A stretch of DNA of 64,000 nucleotides from Alphaproteobacteria bacterium HGW-Alphaproteobacteria-1 (GTDB lineage Bacteria; Pseudomonadota; Alphaproteobacteria; Rhodobacterales; Rhodobacteraceae): positions 117,848-181,847 of the forward strand of contig PHEQ01000010.1 in the NCBI GenBank assembly GCA_002842985.1, written 5' to 3'. Under the pieces are notes generated by a model. That model was not told where the DNA came from. It made no database searches and worked only from the letters and a program-made list of their open reading frames with translations. Shown one piece after another: positions 9,804 to 19,662 of the stretch; within the stretch, counting starts at the first letter, position 1, and each line of letters begins with the position of its first letter. Both the position numbers and the translations under genes were made by a program.

Positions 9804-12290
9804 TCACGCAAGGCTGCGGGTGATTTCCTCGCGCTCGAAGATCTCGATCACGTCGCCCTCACGCACATCGTCGTAATTCTCGAAGGCCATGCCGCATTCC
9901 TGACCGGATTGCACCTCGGCGACCTCGTCCTTGAACCGCTTGAGCGTCTTGAGCGTGCCTTCGTGGATCACCACATCGTCGCGCAGAAGCCGCACACCGG
10001 CCGAGCGCCGCGCCACGCCTTCGGTGACCAGACAGCCCGCGACCCGGCCCACGTTGGAGACCTTGAAGACTTCCTTGATCTTGGCGTAGCCGATGAATTT
10101 CTCGCGGATCTCGTTGCCCAGAAGGCCGCTTGCCGCCGCTTTCACATCGTCCACCAGATCGTAGATCACCGAGTAATAGCGGATTTCCACGCCCTTCTGG
10201 TTGGCACTGTTGCGGGCGGGTGCGTTGGCCCGCACGTTGAAGCCCAGAACCGGCGCGCCCGATGCCTCGGCCAGTCCTATATCGGATTCGGTGATGGCGC
10301 CGACACCCGAGTGCAGCACGCGCACGCGCACCTCCTCGTTGCCGATCTTCTCCATCGCCTGCACGATGGCCTCGGCAGAGCCCTGCACATCGGCCTTGAT
10401 GAGGATCGGCAGTTCCTTGACGTTCTCGTCTTCCTTGGCCTTTGCCAGAAGCTGCTCGAGCGAGGTTCCCGCACCTGCGGTGGCGCGTTTCTCCTTGGCT
10501 TTCTCGTGTCGGTAATTGGCGATTTCGCGGGCCTGCGCCTCGGTCTCGACGACGTTGAGCACGTCGCCTGCTTCGGGCGTGCCGTTGAGGCCCAGAACCT
10601 CGACCGGTGAAGACGGTCCGGCCTCCTTGATGCGTTCGCCCCGGTCGTTGACCAGCGCGCGCACCTTGCCGTATTGCTCGCCCACGACAAAGATATCGCC
10701 CTGCCGCAGTGTCCCCTTCTGAACCAGAACTGTCGCCACGGGGCCGCGGCCCACGTCAAGCTGGGCCTCGATCACGGCACCTTCGGCGGCGCGATCCGGG
10801 TTGGCCTTCAACTCGAGAATTTCGGACTGAAGCGCGATGGCCTCGAGCAGTTCGTCAAGGCCCTGCCCGGTGATGGCCGAGACCTCGACATCCTGCACGT
10901 CGCCCGACATCTTTTCGACCACGACCTCGTGGCGCAGAAGATCCGAGCGCACCTTGTCGGGATCGGCGGCAGGCAGATCGACCTTGTTGATCGCCACGAT
11001 CATCGGAACGCCGGCGGCCTTGGCGTGGTTGATGGCCTCGATGGTCTGCGGCATCACCGCGTCATCGGCGGCCACGACCAGCACGACGATATCCGTCACA
11101 TGAGCGCCGCGCGCCCGCATCGAGGTAAAGGCGGCGTGGCCCGGTGTGTCAAGGAATGTGAGCAGCGCGCCGCTGTCTGTGGTGACCTGATAGGCCCCGA
11201 TATGCTGGGTGATCCCTCCGGCCTCGCCCGCGACGACCTTGGCGTCGCGGATCGCATCCAGAAGGGAGGTCTTGCCGTGGTCCACATGGCCCATGATGGT
11301 GATGACCGGCGGGCGCGGCCTGAGATCCTCGGGCTTGTCCTCGATTGCGTCGATCACGTCCTCGACATCCGAATCGCTCACCCGCACGATGCGGTGGCCG
11401 AATTCCTCGATGATCAGTTCGGCGGTGTCGGCGTCGATCGGTTCGTTCTGCGTCACCATCAAGCCCATCTGCATGAGCGACTTCACCACGTCACCGACGC
11501 GCTCGGCCATGCGGTTGGCAAGCTCGGAAACGACGATCACCTCCGGCAATTGCACGTCGCGCACGACCTTTTCGCGCTCTTGCATCCCGCCCATGGCCTT
11601 TTGACGCGCACGCTCCTGCTTGCGCTTCATGGCGGCCATGGATTTGTGGCGACCGCCTTCGCCCGCAAGCGCCTGATTGAGCGTGAGCTTGCCGGTGCGG
11701 CGTCCATCGTCGCCCGCAGTCCGGCCCTTGTTGCGGCGATTGTCGCGGTCATCTTCTTCGCGGCGGCGCGGGGCAACCGGGGTCGGCCCCTTGGCCGGGC
11801 CGGGACGCTCTCCGGCATCCGGCGCGGAGGCGGGCGCGCTCTCGCGCGCCTTGGCCTCTGCGGCCTCGCGCACACGGATCTCGTCTTCTTCGGCTTTTTG
11901 GCGCGCGCGCTCGTCGGCCTCGCGCTGCTCGCGCTCCTTGGCTTCGGCCTCCTCGCGGCGGCGCATGCGCTCTTCCTCGCGGGCCTTTTCCTCGGCCTCG
12001 CGGCGAATGGCATCCTCGGCCTCGCGCGACTTGGCGGCGGCGAGTGCCTTCATCCGGCGTTCAAGCTCGGCATCGGAAATCCCCGCAGGGCGCTTGGTGG
12101 CCCCGGAGGCGGCGACGGAGGGTGAGCTTCCCACGCCCGCGGACGCGCCCGGCTTGGGCACGACCACGCGCTTGCGTTTGGTTTCCACCACGACGTTCTT
12201 GGTGCGTCCATGGCTGAAGCTTTGCTTCACGTTCCCCGCACGGGGACCGCCACGCACACCCAAGGGTTTCTTTCCGTCGTTGTCGCTCAT
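9804..12290 (-). CDS. infB: Translation initiation factor IF-2
   Basis: The GTPase that brings initiator tRNA to the 30S subunit. The 828-residue protein has a charged, low-complexity N-terminal region rich in E, R and A (to about residue 320), then the G domain with [15 protein letters not shown] (G1), DTPGHAAFT (G3) and NKVDLP (G4), and the C-terminal domains ending in FEREEI. It is the last gene of the rimP-nusA-ylxR-infB operon on the minus strand, 6 bases after the ylxR-like stop. rbfA, which often follows infB, is not here: the next gene is the convergent symporter. Confidence 0.97.
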   Translation of the reverse strand: MSDNDGKKPLGVRGGPRAGNVKQSFSHGRTKNVVVETKRKRVVVPKPGASAGVGSSPSVAASGATKRPAGISDAELERRMKALAAAKSREAEDAIRREAEEKAREEERMRRREEAEAKEREQREADERARQKAEEDEIRVREAAEAKARESAPASAPDAGERPGPAKGPTPVAPRRREEDDRDNRRNKGRTAGDDGRRTGKLTLNQALAGEGGRHKSMAAMKRKQERARQKAMGGMQEREKVVRDVQLPEVIVVSELANRMAERVGDVVKSLMQMGLMVTQNEPIDADTAELIIEEFGHRIVRVSDSDVEDVIDAIEDKPEDLRPRPPVITIMGHVDHGKTSLLDAIRDAKVVAGEAGGITQHIGAYQVTTDSGALLTFLDTPGHAAFTSMRARGAHVTDIVVLVVAADDAVMPQTIEAINHAKAAGVPMIVAINKVDLPAADPDKVRSDLLRHEVVVEKMSGDVQDVEVSAITGQGLDELLEAIALQSEILELKANPDRAAEGAVIEAQLDVGRGPVATVLVQKGTLRQGDIFVVGEQYGKVRALVNDRGERIKEAGPSSPVEVLGLNGTPEAGDVLNVVETEAQAREIANYRHEKAKEKRATAGAGTSLEQLLAKAKEDENVKELPILIKADVQGSAEAIVQAMEKIGNEEVRVRVLHSGVGAITESDIGLAEASGAPVLGFNVRANAPARNSANQKGVEIRYYSVIYDLVDDVKAAASGLLGNEIREKFIGYAKIKEVFKVSNVGRVAGCLVTEGVARRSAGVRLLRDDVVIHEGTLKTLKRFKDEVAEVQSGQECGMAFENYDDVREGDVIEIFEREEITRSLA

Positions 12291-12296
12291 TTGCTC

Positions 12297-12920
12297 TTAC
12301 TTTCCTTTCCGGCGGGCAGTCCCGCCGTCCGAGACGCGCAGACCTTTCAGTCTTGCCGCCTCCTCTACAACACGTTGCGCCAAACCTCCATAGCCCAGCA
12401 CGGCGTGGATCGTGGTTTGACGGCTGAAGGCCTGACCAAGCTCGTCGGCGGTCAGCCAGCCGATATAGGTGCCGCCCTCGGGCGTGCTCAGGCCCGATTT
12501 GCCGCGCTCCGAGCCGTCGCTGGCCTGAAGCAGAACCCGCACGTCTTCGCGCGCAAGCCGGTCCTTGACCTTCTCGTACCCGGCCACAGCACCCCCGCCC
12601 TTGCGCGCAAGGCTGATGAGGTCGATCACCCGGCGCGCGATCAGCGCCTCGACCTGCGCCGCAAGCCCCTCGGGCACCGTCACCGGCTGTTTCGCGGCGC
12701 GGGCAAAAAGGCCCTTGGTCGCCGCGCGCTCGATCGCGGCACGGTCCGGCATCACATAGATGCCGCGCCCCGGCAGCTTGGCCGCGATATCCGGCACGAC
12801 CGCGCCATCCGGCCCGATCACGAAGCGCACGAGCGCCGATTTCGGGCGCACCTCTCCCGTGGCGATGCACTTGCGTTCGGGACCGTCCGCGCGATCCTTT
12901 GGGTGCCCGCCGCGACCCAT
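12297..12920 (-). CDS. YlxR/L7Ae-like RNA-binding protein
   Basis: A 207-residue two-domain protein. Residues 10-85 match the YlxR (DUF448) fold: ERKCIATGEVRPKSALVRFV and the GRGIYVMPDRAAIERA block. Residues 95-190 look like an L7Ae-type RNA-binding domain (LISLARKGGGAVAGYEKVKDRL and VLLQASDGSE). The basic tail (TARRKGK) would support RNA contact. It sits between nusA and infB, as ylxR does in many bacteria, 23 bases after the nusA stop. The exact role is not established; RNA binding or transcription control near nusA is the usual suggestion. Confidence 0.9.
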   Translation of the reverse strand: MGRGGHPKDRADGPERKCIATGEVRPKSALVRFVIGPDGAVVPDIAAKLPGRGIYVMPDRAAIERAATKGLFARAAKQPVTVPEGLAAQVEALIARRVIDLISLARKGGGAVAGYEKVKDRLAREDVRVLLQASDGSERGKSGLSTPEGGTYIGWLTADELGQAFSRQTTIHAVLGYGGLAQRVVEEAARLKGLRVSDGGTARRKGK

Positions 12921-12943
12921 GCCTGACCCCGGAGCCTGACGGA

Positions 12944-14629
12944 TCAGGCCCCGGCCTCCTCTTCGCCGCCCTCGACCTCTTCGGTCTGGGGCACAAGATC
13001 ATCCGGGTCCACCCAGCCCAGCATCACGCGGGCGGTCATCACCATGTCCTGCGCCTCTTCCAGCGAGATGTCGAAGGGCTCGAGTATCCCGTCATCCTTG
13101 ACGCGCGCCCCGTCGACCGTCGTCCAGCCACCGGCCAGTTCCCAGTCGGCGCAGGTGGCAAAATCCTCCAGCGTCTTCACATCGTCCTGCGCCAGCGCCA
13201 GCACCATCTGGGGGGTCAGCCCCTCAAAGCCGATCAGGCTGTCCTCGGCGCCGAGTTCGCGTGCAGCGGCAAGCGCCTCGGCGGCCTGCGCCTCGATCAC
13301 GTCGCGCGCGCGCGCCTGAAGCTCTCCGGCGGTCTCTTCGTCAACGCCGTCGATCACCAGAAGTTCGTCGACCTCCACATAGGCCACCTCTTCGAGATTG
13401 GTGAAGCCCTCGGCCACCAGAAGCTGCGCGAAGAACTCATCCAGATCGAGCGTGTCCATGAAGAGCTTGGTGCGCTCCTCGAATTCCTTCTGGCGGCGCT
13501 CGCTGTCCTGCGCTTCGGTCACGATGTCGATGTCAAGCCCGGTCAGTTGCGACGCCAGTCGCACGTTCTGCCCGCGCCGCCCGATGGCAAGCGAAAGCTG
13601 ATCCTCGGGCACCACCACCTCGATGCGCTGCGCGTCCTCGTCGATCACGACCTTGGCCACCTCGGCGGGTTGCAGCGCGTTGACAAGGAATGTGGCCTGA
13701 TCCTCGTTCCACGGAATGATGTCGATCTTTTCGCCCTGAAGCTCGTTGACCACGGCCTGAACGCGGCTGCCGCGCATCCCCACGCAGGCGCCGACCGGGT
13801 CGATCGAGCTGTCATAACTGATCACGGCGATCTTGGCGCGGCTGCCCGGGTCACGGGCAACGGCCTTGATCTCGATGATGTTGTCGTAGATCTCGGGCAC
13901 TTCCATCTTGAAGAGCTCGGCCATGAATTGCGGATCGGTGCGGCTGAGGAAGATCTGCGGGCCGCGCTGCTCGCGGCGCACGTCCTTGACATAGGCGCGG
14001 ATGCGCTCGCCGGGGCGATAGGCCTCGCGGCCGATCTTTTCGTTGCGGCGCAGCACCGCCTCGCCATAGCCCTGAAGCTCGACGATGATATTGCCGTATT
14101 CCTCGCGCTTGACGACGCCGTTGATGATTGTTCCCGCGCGATCCTTGAACGCCTCGTATTGGCGGTCGCGCTCGGCCTCGCGGACCTTTTGCAGGATCAC
14201 CTGCTTGGCGCTCTGCGCGGCGATGCGACCCATTTCCACCGGCGGCACGGCCTCATTGAACGTGTCGCCCACCTGCGGCGTGCCGGCCTCGACGGGGTCG
14301 ATGCGCACGCCGTCGCGCATCCAGAACTCGTCACGCCCCGGCGTTGCGGCGACGAAATAGGCCTTGGCCTGCTCGGGGGTGAACTCGGCCTGATAATTCT
14401 CCAGCGCCGCTTCCTCGACCACGGTGCGCACGCGGGTAAAGGCGGCGCGGCCCGTCTTGCGGTCGATCTTTACATGGATGTCCATTTCCGAGCCGTAACG
14501 GCTCTTGGCGGCACGTGCGAGGCTCTCTTCCATGGCTTCGATCACGAGGCCGGGGTCGATCATCTTTTCGCGCGCCACCGCTTCGGCGGTCTGCAACAGC
14601 TCAAGCTGGTTGGCGGATGTGATTGCCAT
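12944..14629 (-). CDS. nusA: Transcription termination/antitermination factor NusA
   Basis: NusA binds RNA polymerase and RNA to control pausing, termination and antitermination. The 561-residue protein has an N-terminal polymerase-binding domain (ANQLELLQTAEAVAREK), an S1 domain (about residues 135-200), two KH domains (GACVGMRGSRVQAVVNELQGEKIDII and AIGRRGQNVRLA), then helix-hairpin-helix repeats and an acidic tail. I chose the ATG at 14629 (MAITSANQ); the frame extends to 14674 but that would overlap the end of rimP. The gap to rimP is then 4 bases. Part of the rimP-nusA-ylxR-infB operon. Confidence 0.97.
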   Translation of the reverse strand: MAITSANQLELLQTAEAVAREKMIDPGLVIEAMEESLARAAKSRYGSEMDIHVKIDRKTGRAAFTRVRTVVEEAALENYQAEFTPEQAKAYFVAATPGRDEFWMRDGVRIDPVEAGTPQVGDTFNEAVPPVEMGRIAAQSAKQVILQKVREAERDRQYEAFKDRAGTIINGVVKREEYGNIIVELQGYGEAVLRRNEKIGREAYRPGERIRAYVKDVRREQRGPQIFLSRTDPQFMAELFKMEVPEIYDNIIEIKAVARDPGSRAKIAVISYDSSIDPVGACVGMRGSRVQAVVNELQGEKIDIIPWNEDQATFLVNALQPAEVAKVVIDEDAQRIEVVVPEDQLSLAIGRRGQNVRLASQLTGLDIDIVTEAQDSERRQKEFEERTKLFMDTLDLDEFFAQLLVAEGFTNLEEVAYVEVDELLVIDGVDEETAGELQARARDVIEAQAAEALAAARELGAEDSLIGFEGLTPQMVLALAQDDVKTLEDFATCADWELAGGWTTVDGARVKDDGILEPFDISLEEAQDMVMTARVMLGWVDPDDLVPQTEEVEGGEEEAGA

Positions 14630-14633
14630 TGTC

Positions 14634-15209
14634 TCAGTCCTCCTCAGAACCGCTCTCGGTTTCGATCTCGTCAAAAGTCGTTTCGTCGATCACGCCCGCC
14701 GCCTTGCGCGCGCGCAGCATCTCGCGGATCAGCTCGTCGGTCAGGATCAGCTTGGCATCAGACAGCCAATCGAAATCGAGGCCGATGGTGCCCTCCTCGA
14801 TATTGATCAGAACCTCGTTGCCCTCTACCCCGGCCAGCACGCCCTTGAAGCGTTTGCGCCCGTCGATCAGTTCGGCGGTCTCAAGCCGCGCCTCATAGCC
14901 CTCGAACGCCTCGAAATCCTTGAGCCGGGTCAGGGGACGGTCGATGCCGGGGCTGGACACTTCCAGCGTGTAGGCGTCCAGGATGGGATCTTCCACATCG
15001 AGCACGGCGCTGATGGCGGTGCTGATGGCGGCGCAATCGTCCACTTCGATCCCGCCCTCTGGCCGGTCCGCCATGATCTGAAGCACATGGGTCTTGCCGC
15101 CCATGAGGCGCACGCGCACAAGTTCGAAGCCCAAGCTCTCGATCACCGGGGTGATGATCTCGGCAAGCCTGCGGTCGATGGCGGCCTTTGCGATGAGGTC
15201 GTTTGTCAT
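14634..15209 (-). CDS. rimP: Ribosome maturation factor RimP
   Basis: RimP assists 30S subunit assembly. The 191-residue protein has [33 protein letters not shown] and the SSPGIDRPL signature, with an acidic C-terminal extension. I chose the ATG at 15209 ([11 protein letters not shown]); an in-frame ATG at 15266 would add 19 residues, but it lies upstream of a terminator-like hairpin and lacks a clear ribosome-binding site. First gene of the rimP-nusA-ylxR-infB operon, with promoter and attenuator listed separately. Confidence 0.94.
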   Translation of the reverse strand: MTNDLIAKAAIDRRLAEIITPVIESLGFELVRVRLMGGKTHVLQIMADRPEGGIEVDDCAAISTAISAVLDVEDPILDAYTLEVSSPGIDRPLTRLKDFEAFEGYEARLETAELIDGRKRFKGVLAGVEGNEVLINIEEGTIGLDFDWLSDAKLILTDELIREMLRARKAAGVIDETTFDEIETESGSEED

Positions 15210-15222
15210 GTCGTCCAAGCAC

Positions 15223-15245
15223 AAAAAAACGGGCGCGCGGCCCGT
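15223..15245 (-). terminator. Attenuator-like hairpin in the rimP leader
   Basis: Read on the minus strand, ACGGGC and GCCCGT form a 6-base stem around a 5-base GC loop, directly followed by seven T residues. Only 13 bases separate the T run from the rimP start, so no promoter fits after it; the hairpin must lie in the rimP leader if the promoter at 15298-15326 is used. It would act as an attenuator for the nusA-infB operon, or terminate read-through from zapE. Confidence 0.6.
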
Positions 15246-15297
15246 CCTGTTTTCCGGTGGAACCATCGGAGACCCCGAGGTGCCGCTGTTGAACCGT

Positions 15298-15326
15298 CAT
15301 ATAGGCCCCCGTTCCGGGCTTTGCAA
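15298..15326 (-). promoter_or_regulatory. Probable sigma-70 promoter of rimP-nusA-infB
   Basis: On the minus strand TTGCAA (15321-15326) and TATATG (15298-15303) are separated by exactly 17 bases. Each matches four of six consensus positions. The predicted transcript start is near 15291, giving a leader of about 80 bases that includes the attenuator-like hairpin. Confidence 0.55.
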
Positions 15327-15335
15327 GCGCCGATT

Positions 15336-16397
15336 TCACGCGGGCGCGCCCCAGCCGTCTGACTGCATTTCGCGCAACCGGCTTGCGGTGCGCTCGAACT
15401 CGAAAGAGCCTTCGCCCTCGATATAGAGAAATTCCGGGTCCGCCGCCGCCGCGCAGATCAGCCGCACCCGCGCCTCGTAAAGCGCGTCGATGAGGGTGAC
15501 GAATCGTTTCGCCTCATTGAAATTCGTCCGGCCCAGTTGTGGGATGTTCTCAAGAACCAGAAGACGAATCGACTGTGCAAGGGCGAGATAGTCCGCAGGG
15601 CCGAGCGGACGGCCGCACAGATCATAGAACGTGGCGCGCGCAACACCGTTGTGAAAGGCGGGGATCTCTACCGCGCGCGTATTGACGATGATCTCGTGGG
15701 GTGCGGCCTGCCCGCCGGTCATATCCTGCCAGATGGTCTCGATCACGGCCCGATTCGCGGCATTGAGCGGGGTGAACCATGTCTGCGCACCGGCCAGCCG
15801 GTTCTGGCGGTAATCGGTGGGGCCGACCATCTCGTGCACCACCATCCGTTTCTTCACGAGCTCGATGAAGGGCAGGAAAAGCTGCCTGTTCAGCCCGTTC
15901 TTGTAAAGATCGTCAGGCGCCCGGTTCGAGGTGGTCACCACCACCACCCCGGCGGTAAAAAGCGCCTCGAAGAGCCGCCCCACGATCATCGCGTCGGTAA
16001 TGTCGGTGATCTGCATCTCGTCAAACGCCAGCAGGCGCACGGACTTCGCCACCTTGGCCGCCACCGGGGCGAGTGCATCGGTCTCGCCCCGCGCGCGCGC
16101 GGCGTGCAGGCCTGCATGCATTTCCTGCATGAACGCGTGGAAATGCACCCGCCGGTTGGGAACTTCCAGCGTATCGACAAAGAGATCCATCAGCATCGAC
16201 TTGCCACGCCCGACGCCGCCCCAGATGTAAAGCCCCTTGGGCGGTTCGGGCGCGCGGCGGAACCATCCCTTGGGCGGGGTCTCGGCCAGGGCGGCGCGGA
16301 TGCGCTCGAACTCGGGCAGGAGGGCCTCCTGCGCCGGATCGGGTGTAAGCTTGCCCTCGGCGACACGCCGGGCATAGAGATCGGGCAGCGTTTCCAT
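15336..16397 (-). CDS. zapE: AFG1/ZapE-family ATPase
   Basis: A P-loop ATPase of the AFG1 family; bacterial members (ZapE) act at the cell division site. The 353-residue protein has GLYIWGGVGRGKSMLMDLF (Walker A), LLAFDEMQITD (Walker B) and VVTTSNRAPDDLY. I chose the ATG at 16397 (METLPDLYARRV), typical of the family; an upstream TTG at 16433 would add 12 residues. It follows the proline iminopeptidase gene in the same direction with a gap of 39 bases, so co-transcription is likely. Confidence 0.9.
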   Translation of the reverse strand: METLPDLYARRVAEGKLTPDPAQEALLPEFERIRAALAETPPKGWFRRAPEPPKGLYIWGGVGRGKSMLMDLFVDTLEVPNRRVHFHAFMQEMHAGLHAARARGETDALAPVAAKVAKSVRLLAFDEMQITDITDAMIVGRLFEALFTAGVVVVTTSNRAPDDLYKNGLNRQLFLPFIELVKKRMVVHEMVGPTDYRQNRLAGAQTWFTPLNAANRAVIETIWQDMTGGQAAPHEIIVNTRAVEIPAFHNGVARATFYDLCGRPLGPADYLALAQSIRLLVLENIPQLGRTNFNEAKRFVTLIDALYEARVRLICAAAADPEFLYIEGEGSFEFERTASRLREMQSDGWGAPA

Positions 16398-16436
16398 GGG
16401 CGTTCGAATAACGCGATGAATCTCGGGCGGCAATGC

Positions 16437-17411
16437 TCAGCCGCGTTCCGCGAGCCGCCGCATGACACCCACAAGCTCGGCGCTGATCCCCGGCTCTGAA
16501 AGGGCGTGACCGGCCAGCGGCACCATCCGCAGATCGCAGGCAGGCCAGAGCGCGGCCAGCCGGTGCGCGGCGGCGGGCGGGCAGATCATGTCATAGCGCC
16601 CTTGCACGATGGTTCCGGGGATATGGGCGATGCGGCCCATGTTGGCATGGATATGTTCGTCCTGATCGAGAAAGCCGCGATTGAGGAAATAGTGATTCTC
16701 GAGCCGGGCAAAGGCACGGGCGTAATCGGCGGGGCTGTCGCCGCCCACCCCCGTGGAATGAACGGTGGCCAGTGCGTTTTCCCAGGCCGACCAGGCCTTG
16801 GCGTGGGTGATCTCCTGCGCCATGTCACCGGAGAACAGCCGCTTGTGATAGGCCGCAATCAAATCTCCGCGTTCCCGCTTGGGTATGGGAGCCACGAACC
16901 GCGCCCATGTTTCGGGCCAGAAGGCCGCGGCCCCCCCGCCATAGAACCACTGAAGCTCGGCCTCGGTCATGGTGAAAACGCCGCGCAGGATCAGATGGCG
17001 GGCGCGATCAGGATGGGTTTGCGCATATATGAGCGCCAGCGTCGCGCCCCAGCTTCCGCCGAAGACGAACCAGCTTTCGATGCCCAGAACCTCGCGGATG
17101 CGCTCGATATCGGCCACCAGATGCCATGTGGTGTTGGCATCGACGCTGGCATGGGGTTGTGAGCGGCCGCAGCCGCGTTGGTCGAAAAGCACGATCCGAT
17201 AGATTTGGGGATCGAAATAGCGCCGCATCGCCGGGCTTGATCCGCCCCCCGGCCCGCCATGCAGCACCACCACCGGCAGGCCGTCGCGCCGCCCCGACTG
17301 TTCGACATAGATCGAATGGCCGTCGCCCACATCGAGCATCCGCCGCTCGAAGGGTTCGACGGGGGGGTGCAGATATTGCACTGCGCTTTTATGGCCCGAG
17401 ACTCTGTCCAT
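16437..17411 (-). CDS. pip: Proline iminopeptidase
   Basis: An alpha/beta-hydrolase that removes N-terminal proline from peptides in the cytoplasm (S33 family). The 324-residue protein has HGGPGGGSS (oxyanion region), DQRGCGRS, the nucleophile S120 in FGGSWGATL, the acid in GRYDMICP and the base in AGHALSE. Length is normal for the family. It diverges from ubiG, with 49 bases between the starts, and precedes zapE. Confidence 0.95.
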   Translation of the reverse strand: MDRVSGHKSAVQYLHPPVEPFERRMLDVGDGHSIYVEQSGRRDGLPVVVLHGGPGGGSSPAMRRYFDPQIYRIVLFDQRGCGRSQPHASVDANTTWHLVADIERIREVLGIESWFVFGGSWGATLALIYAQTHPDRARHLILRGVFTMTEAELQWFYGGGAAAFWPETWARFVAPIPKRERGDLIAAYHKRLFSGDMAQEITHAKAWSAWENALATVHSTGVGGDSPADYARAFARLENHYFLNRGFLDQDEHIHANMGRIAHIPGTIVQGRYDMICPPAAAHRLAALWPACDLRMVPLAGHALSEPGISAELVGVMRRLAERG

Positions 17412-17460
17412 GGATGTCCTATATATCGCCCGTCACCAATTGAGCCACAGGGAGACCGGA

Positions 17461-18207
17461 ATGCAAGCCGCGCAGAGCACAATCGATCCCGCCGAGGTTG
17501 CCAAATTCGAGGCGATGGCCGCCGAATGGTGGGACCCGAACGGCAAGTTCAAGCCGCTGCACATGCTCAACCCCTGCCGTCTGGATTACATCACCACGCA
17601 GATCGCCGCCGAATTCGACCGCGACCTTGCCGCCGCGCGCCCCTTTGACGGGCTGCGCCTGCTGGATATCGGCTGCGGCGGCGGCCTGCTGAGCGAGCCG
17701 ATGGCGCGTCTTGGCGCGACGGTCGTGGGCGCCGATGCCGCCCCGCGCAACATCCCCGTGGCACAGGTCCATGCCGAAAAGTCCGGCCTTGCCATCGACT
17801 ACCGCCACACCACAGCCGAGGACATGGCCGCAGCGGGCGAGCGGTTCGACGTGGTGCTCAACATGGAGGTGGTCGAGCATGTCGCCGACCCGCTGACCTA
17901 TCTGCGCGCCTGCCACGATTTGCTGAAACCCGGCGGGCTGCATATCTGCTCGACGATCAACCGCAATCCGAAAAGCTTTGCCATGGCCATCGTCGGCGCG
18001 GAATATGTCATGCGCTGGCTGCCCAAGGGGACGCATGAATGGTCGAAATTCATCACGCCGGACGAATTGTATGAACTTTTGCGCAAGGCGGGGCTCGACC
18101 CGGTGGATCGCAAGGGGTTCGTCTTCAACCCGATCACCTGGCAGTGGCGCCTGTCGGAGCGCGACCTGAGCGTGAACTACGTCACCACCAGCCTGCGGGC
18201 GGCCTGA
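17461..18207 (+). CDS. ubiG: Ubiquinone biosynthesis O-methyltransferase UbiG
   Basis: SAM-dependent enzyme that performs both O-methylations of the ubiquinone ring. The 248-residue protein has [16 protein letters not shown] (SAM motif I, about residues 68-83), [11 protein letters not shown] and [14 protein letters not shown]. The start at 17461 ([20 protein letters not shown]) follows GGGAGACCGGA and gives the standard length; the open frame extends to 17410, but that overlaps the divergent pip gene. A 21-base gap separates it from the convergent mscL gene. Confidence 0.96.
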   Translation: MQAAQSTIDPAEVAKFEAMAAEWWDPNGKFKPLHMLNPCRLDYITTQIAAEFDRDLAAARPFDGLRLLDIGCGGGLLSEPMARLGATVVGADAAPRNIPVAQVHAEKSGLAIDYRHTTAEDMAAAGERFDVVLNMEVVEHVADPLTYLRACHDLLKPGGLHICSTINRNPKSFAMAIVGAEYVMRWLPKGTHEWSKFITPDELYELLRKAGLDPVDRKGFVFNPITWQWRLSERDLSVNYVTTSLRAA

Positions 18208-18228
18208 ACCGCCCGACAGAGGGCCGCC

Positions 18229-18651
18229 TTACTTCTTGAGCGCGTCGCGGATCTCCATGAGGATATCAAGCTCGCTCGGGCCGGGGTCTTCTGCCGGGGC
18301 CGCTTCCTTGGGCTTGGACGCCACATCCTTCGCACGATTGACCAGCTTGACCAGGATGAACACCACCCAGGCGATGATGAGGAAATTGATCACCGCCATG
18401 ATGAACCGGCCATAGGCAAAAACGGCGGCACCCGCCTCTTCGGCGGCGGCGATAGAGGAATAGTCGCCCGAGCCGAGCACGATATAAAGCCCCGAGAAAT
18501 CAATGCCGCCAAGAAACAGGCTGATGATCGGGTTGATGAGATCGGACACCATTGATCCCACTATCGCGGTAAAGGCCGCGCCGATGATGATGCCCACGGC
18601 CATGTCCATGACATTGCCCTTGGCGATGAAATCCTTGAATTCCTGAATCAT
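18229..18651 (-). CDS. mscL: Large-conductance mechanosensitive channel MscL
   Basis: Pentameric inner-membrane channel that opens under osmotic downshock. The 140-residue protein begins with [19 protein letters not shown], the amphipathic start and first helix of MscL, followed by [13 protein letters not shown], a periplasmic loop, the second helix ([20 protein letters not shown]) and a C-terminal helix (ILMEIRDAL). The ATG at 18651 gives the standard length. The frame stays open far upstream (to 19767), but that part is antisense to the hydrolase gene and is not protein-like. Confidence 0.96.
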   Translation of the reverse strand: MIQEFKDFIAKGNVMDMAVGIIIGAAFTAIVGSMVSDLINPIISLFLGGIDFSGLYIVLGSGDYSSIAAAEEAGAAVFAYGRFIMAVINFLIIAWVVFILVKLVNRAKDVASKPKEAAPAEDPGPSELDILMEIRDALKK

Positions 18652-18852
18652 GTCCGTCCCTCTTGCGACACTGATACCGGGTGACCCTGTCCACCCACGG
18701 CGCGTGTTTATCACATGTCGCACAAGGGCCAGCGAAAAATCTTGCCGCGTGATCAGGGGAAAAATCGCGGGACGCTCACCCTCTTGCACCTCCTCTTGCG
18801 CCGGTCCCGGCGCTCGCCTAGCGTGCGCATGGATGCCCTGACGGAGACCGCC
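18652..18852. other. Divergent intergenic region, mscL and hydrolase
   Basis: A 201-base gap between the starts of mscL (minus) and an alpha/beta hydrolase (plus). It should hold both promoters. I see no convincing palindrome, hairpin or promoter here. An in-frame upstream ATG of the hydrolase at 18829 lies inside it but has no good ribosome-binding site. Confidence 0.4.
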
Positions 18853-19662
18853 ATGCACCTTCCCCTGACCGAAACCGATGCGCTTTTCTACCTTCACCAT
18901 GCGCCTTCGCGCGATGGTGCCCCCACCTTCGTTTTCGTCAATGCGCTGACCGGTTCCACCGATGCCTGGGAAGCGGCGGTCGCGCCTGCGCTGCGCGCGC
19001 AGGGCTTCGGCACGCTGAGCTACAATTTTCGCGGGCAGGCGGACTCGCCCTTCGATACGGCGCTGGCGCTGACCGACGGCGTGATCGTCGCGGATCTGGA
19101 GCGGTTGCTGGCCGAGGTTTCCCCCGCGCGGCCCATCCTTGTGGGCCTCTCGATCGGCGGGCTTTACGCCGCGCGCGCTGTTCTCAATGGAACGCGTGCC
19201 GAAGGGCTGGTGCTGCTCAACACCCTGCGCGAGATCGGGCCGCGCATCGACTGGGTCAACACGGCGATGGCGCGGATCGTCGAACATGGCGGCGTGTCGC
19301 TCTTTCTCGACGCGCTGTTTCCGCTGCTGGTCAACGGCGATTTCGCGGCTCGGGCCCGGCCCAACTTCCTCAAGGGCGGCTATGCGCCGCTGCCGCCCGA
19401 GCATGGCCACATGAACCTGATGCGCAACGCCGCCGCGACCGACTGGGCGCTCGACTACAGCACTCTCACCTTGCCCGTGCTGGTCATCACCGGGCTTCAG
19501 GATCGGGTGTTTCTGGACCGCGAGGTGGTGGACCGGCTCTATGCCACCCTGCCCGATGCACGGCGCGAGGACTGGCCGGAGGCGGGCCACCTTCTGCCGC
19601 AGGAGGCGCCCGAGCGACTCGCCGCGAGCCTTGCCCGCTTCGGGTTGGAGATCTGCCCATGA
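18853..19662 (+). CDS. Alpha/beta-fold hydrolase
   Basis: A 269-residue alpha/beta hydrolase. FVNALTGST near residue 32 is the oxyanion region, the nucleophile is the S in [10 protein letters not shown], the acid lies in [10 protein letters not shown] and the base is the H in [10 protein letters not shown] chose the ATG at 18853, preceded by GGAG at 18843-18846, over in-frame ATGs at 18829 and 18715. Its stop overlaps the start of the DMT exporter as ATGA, so the two are translated together. The substrate is unknown; the family includes esterases, lactonases and C-C hydrolases. Confidence 0.85.
   Translation: MHLPLTETDALFYLHHAPSRDGAPTFVFVNALTGSTDAWEAAVAPALRAQGFGTLSYNFRGQADSPFDTALALTDGVIVADLERLLAEVSPARPILVGLSIGGLYAARAVLNGTRAEGLVLLNTLREIGPRIDWVNTAMARIVEHGGVSLFLDALFPLLVNGDFAARARPNFLKGGYAPLPPEHGHMNLMRNAAATDWALDYSTLTLPVLVITGLQDRVFLDREVVDRLYATLPDARREDWPEAGHLLPQEAPERLAASLARFGLEICP

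Noticed and set aside
12899..14806. Long open frame on the plus strand (635 codons)
   Set aside because: Antisense to nusA; composition is that of a reversed high-GC gene.
15210..15266. RimP start at 15266
   Set aside because: It adds 19 residues not typical of RimP, has no good ribosome-binding site and crosses the terminator-like stem. It is kept only as a possible leader frame.
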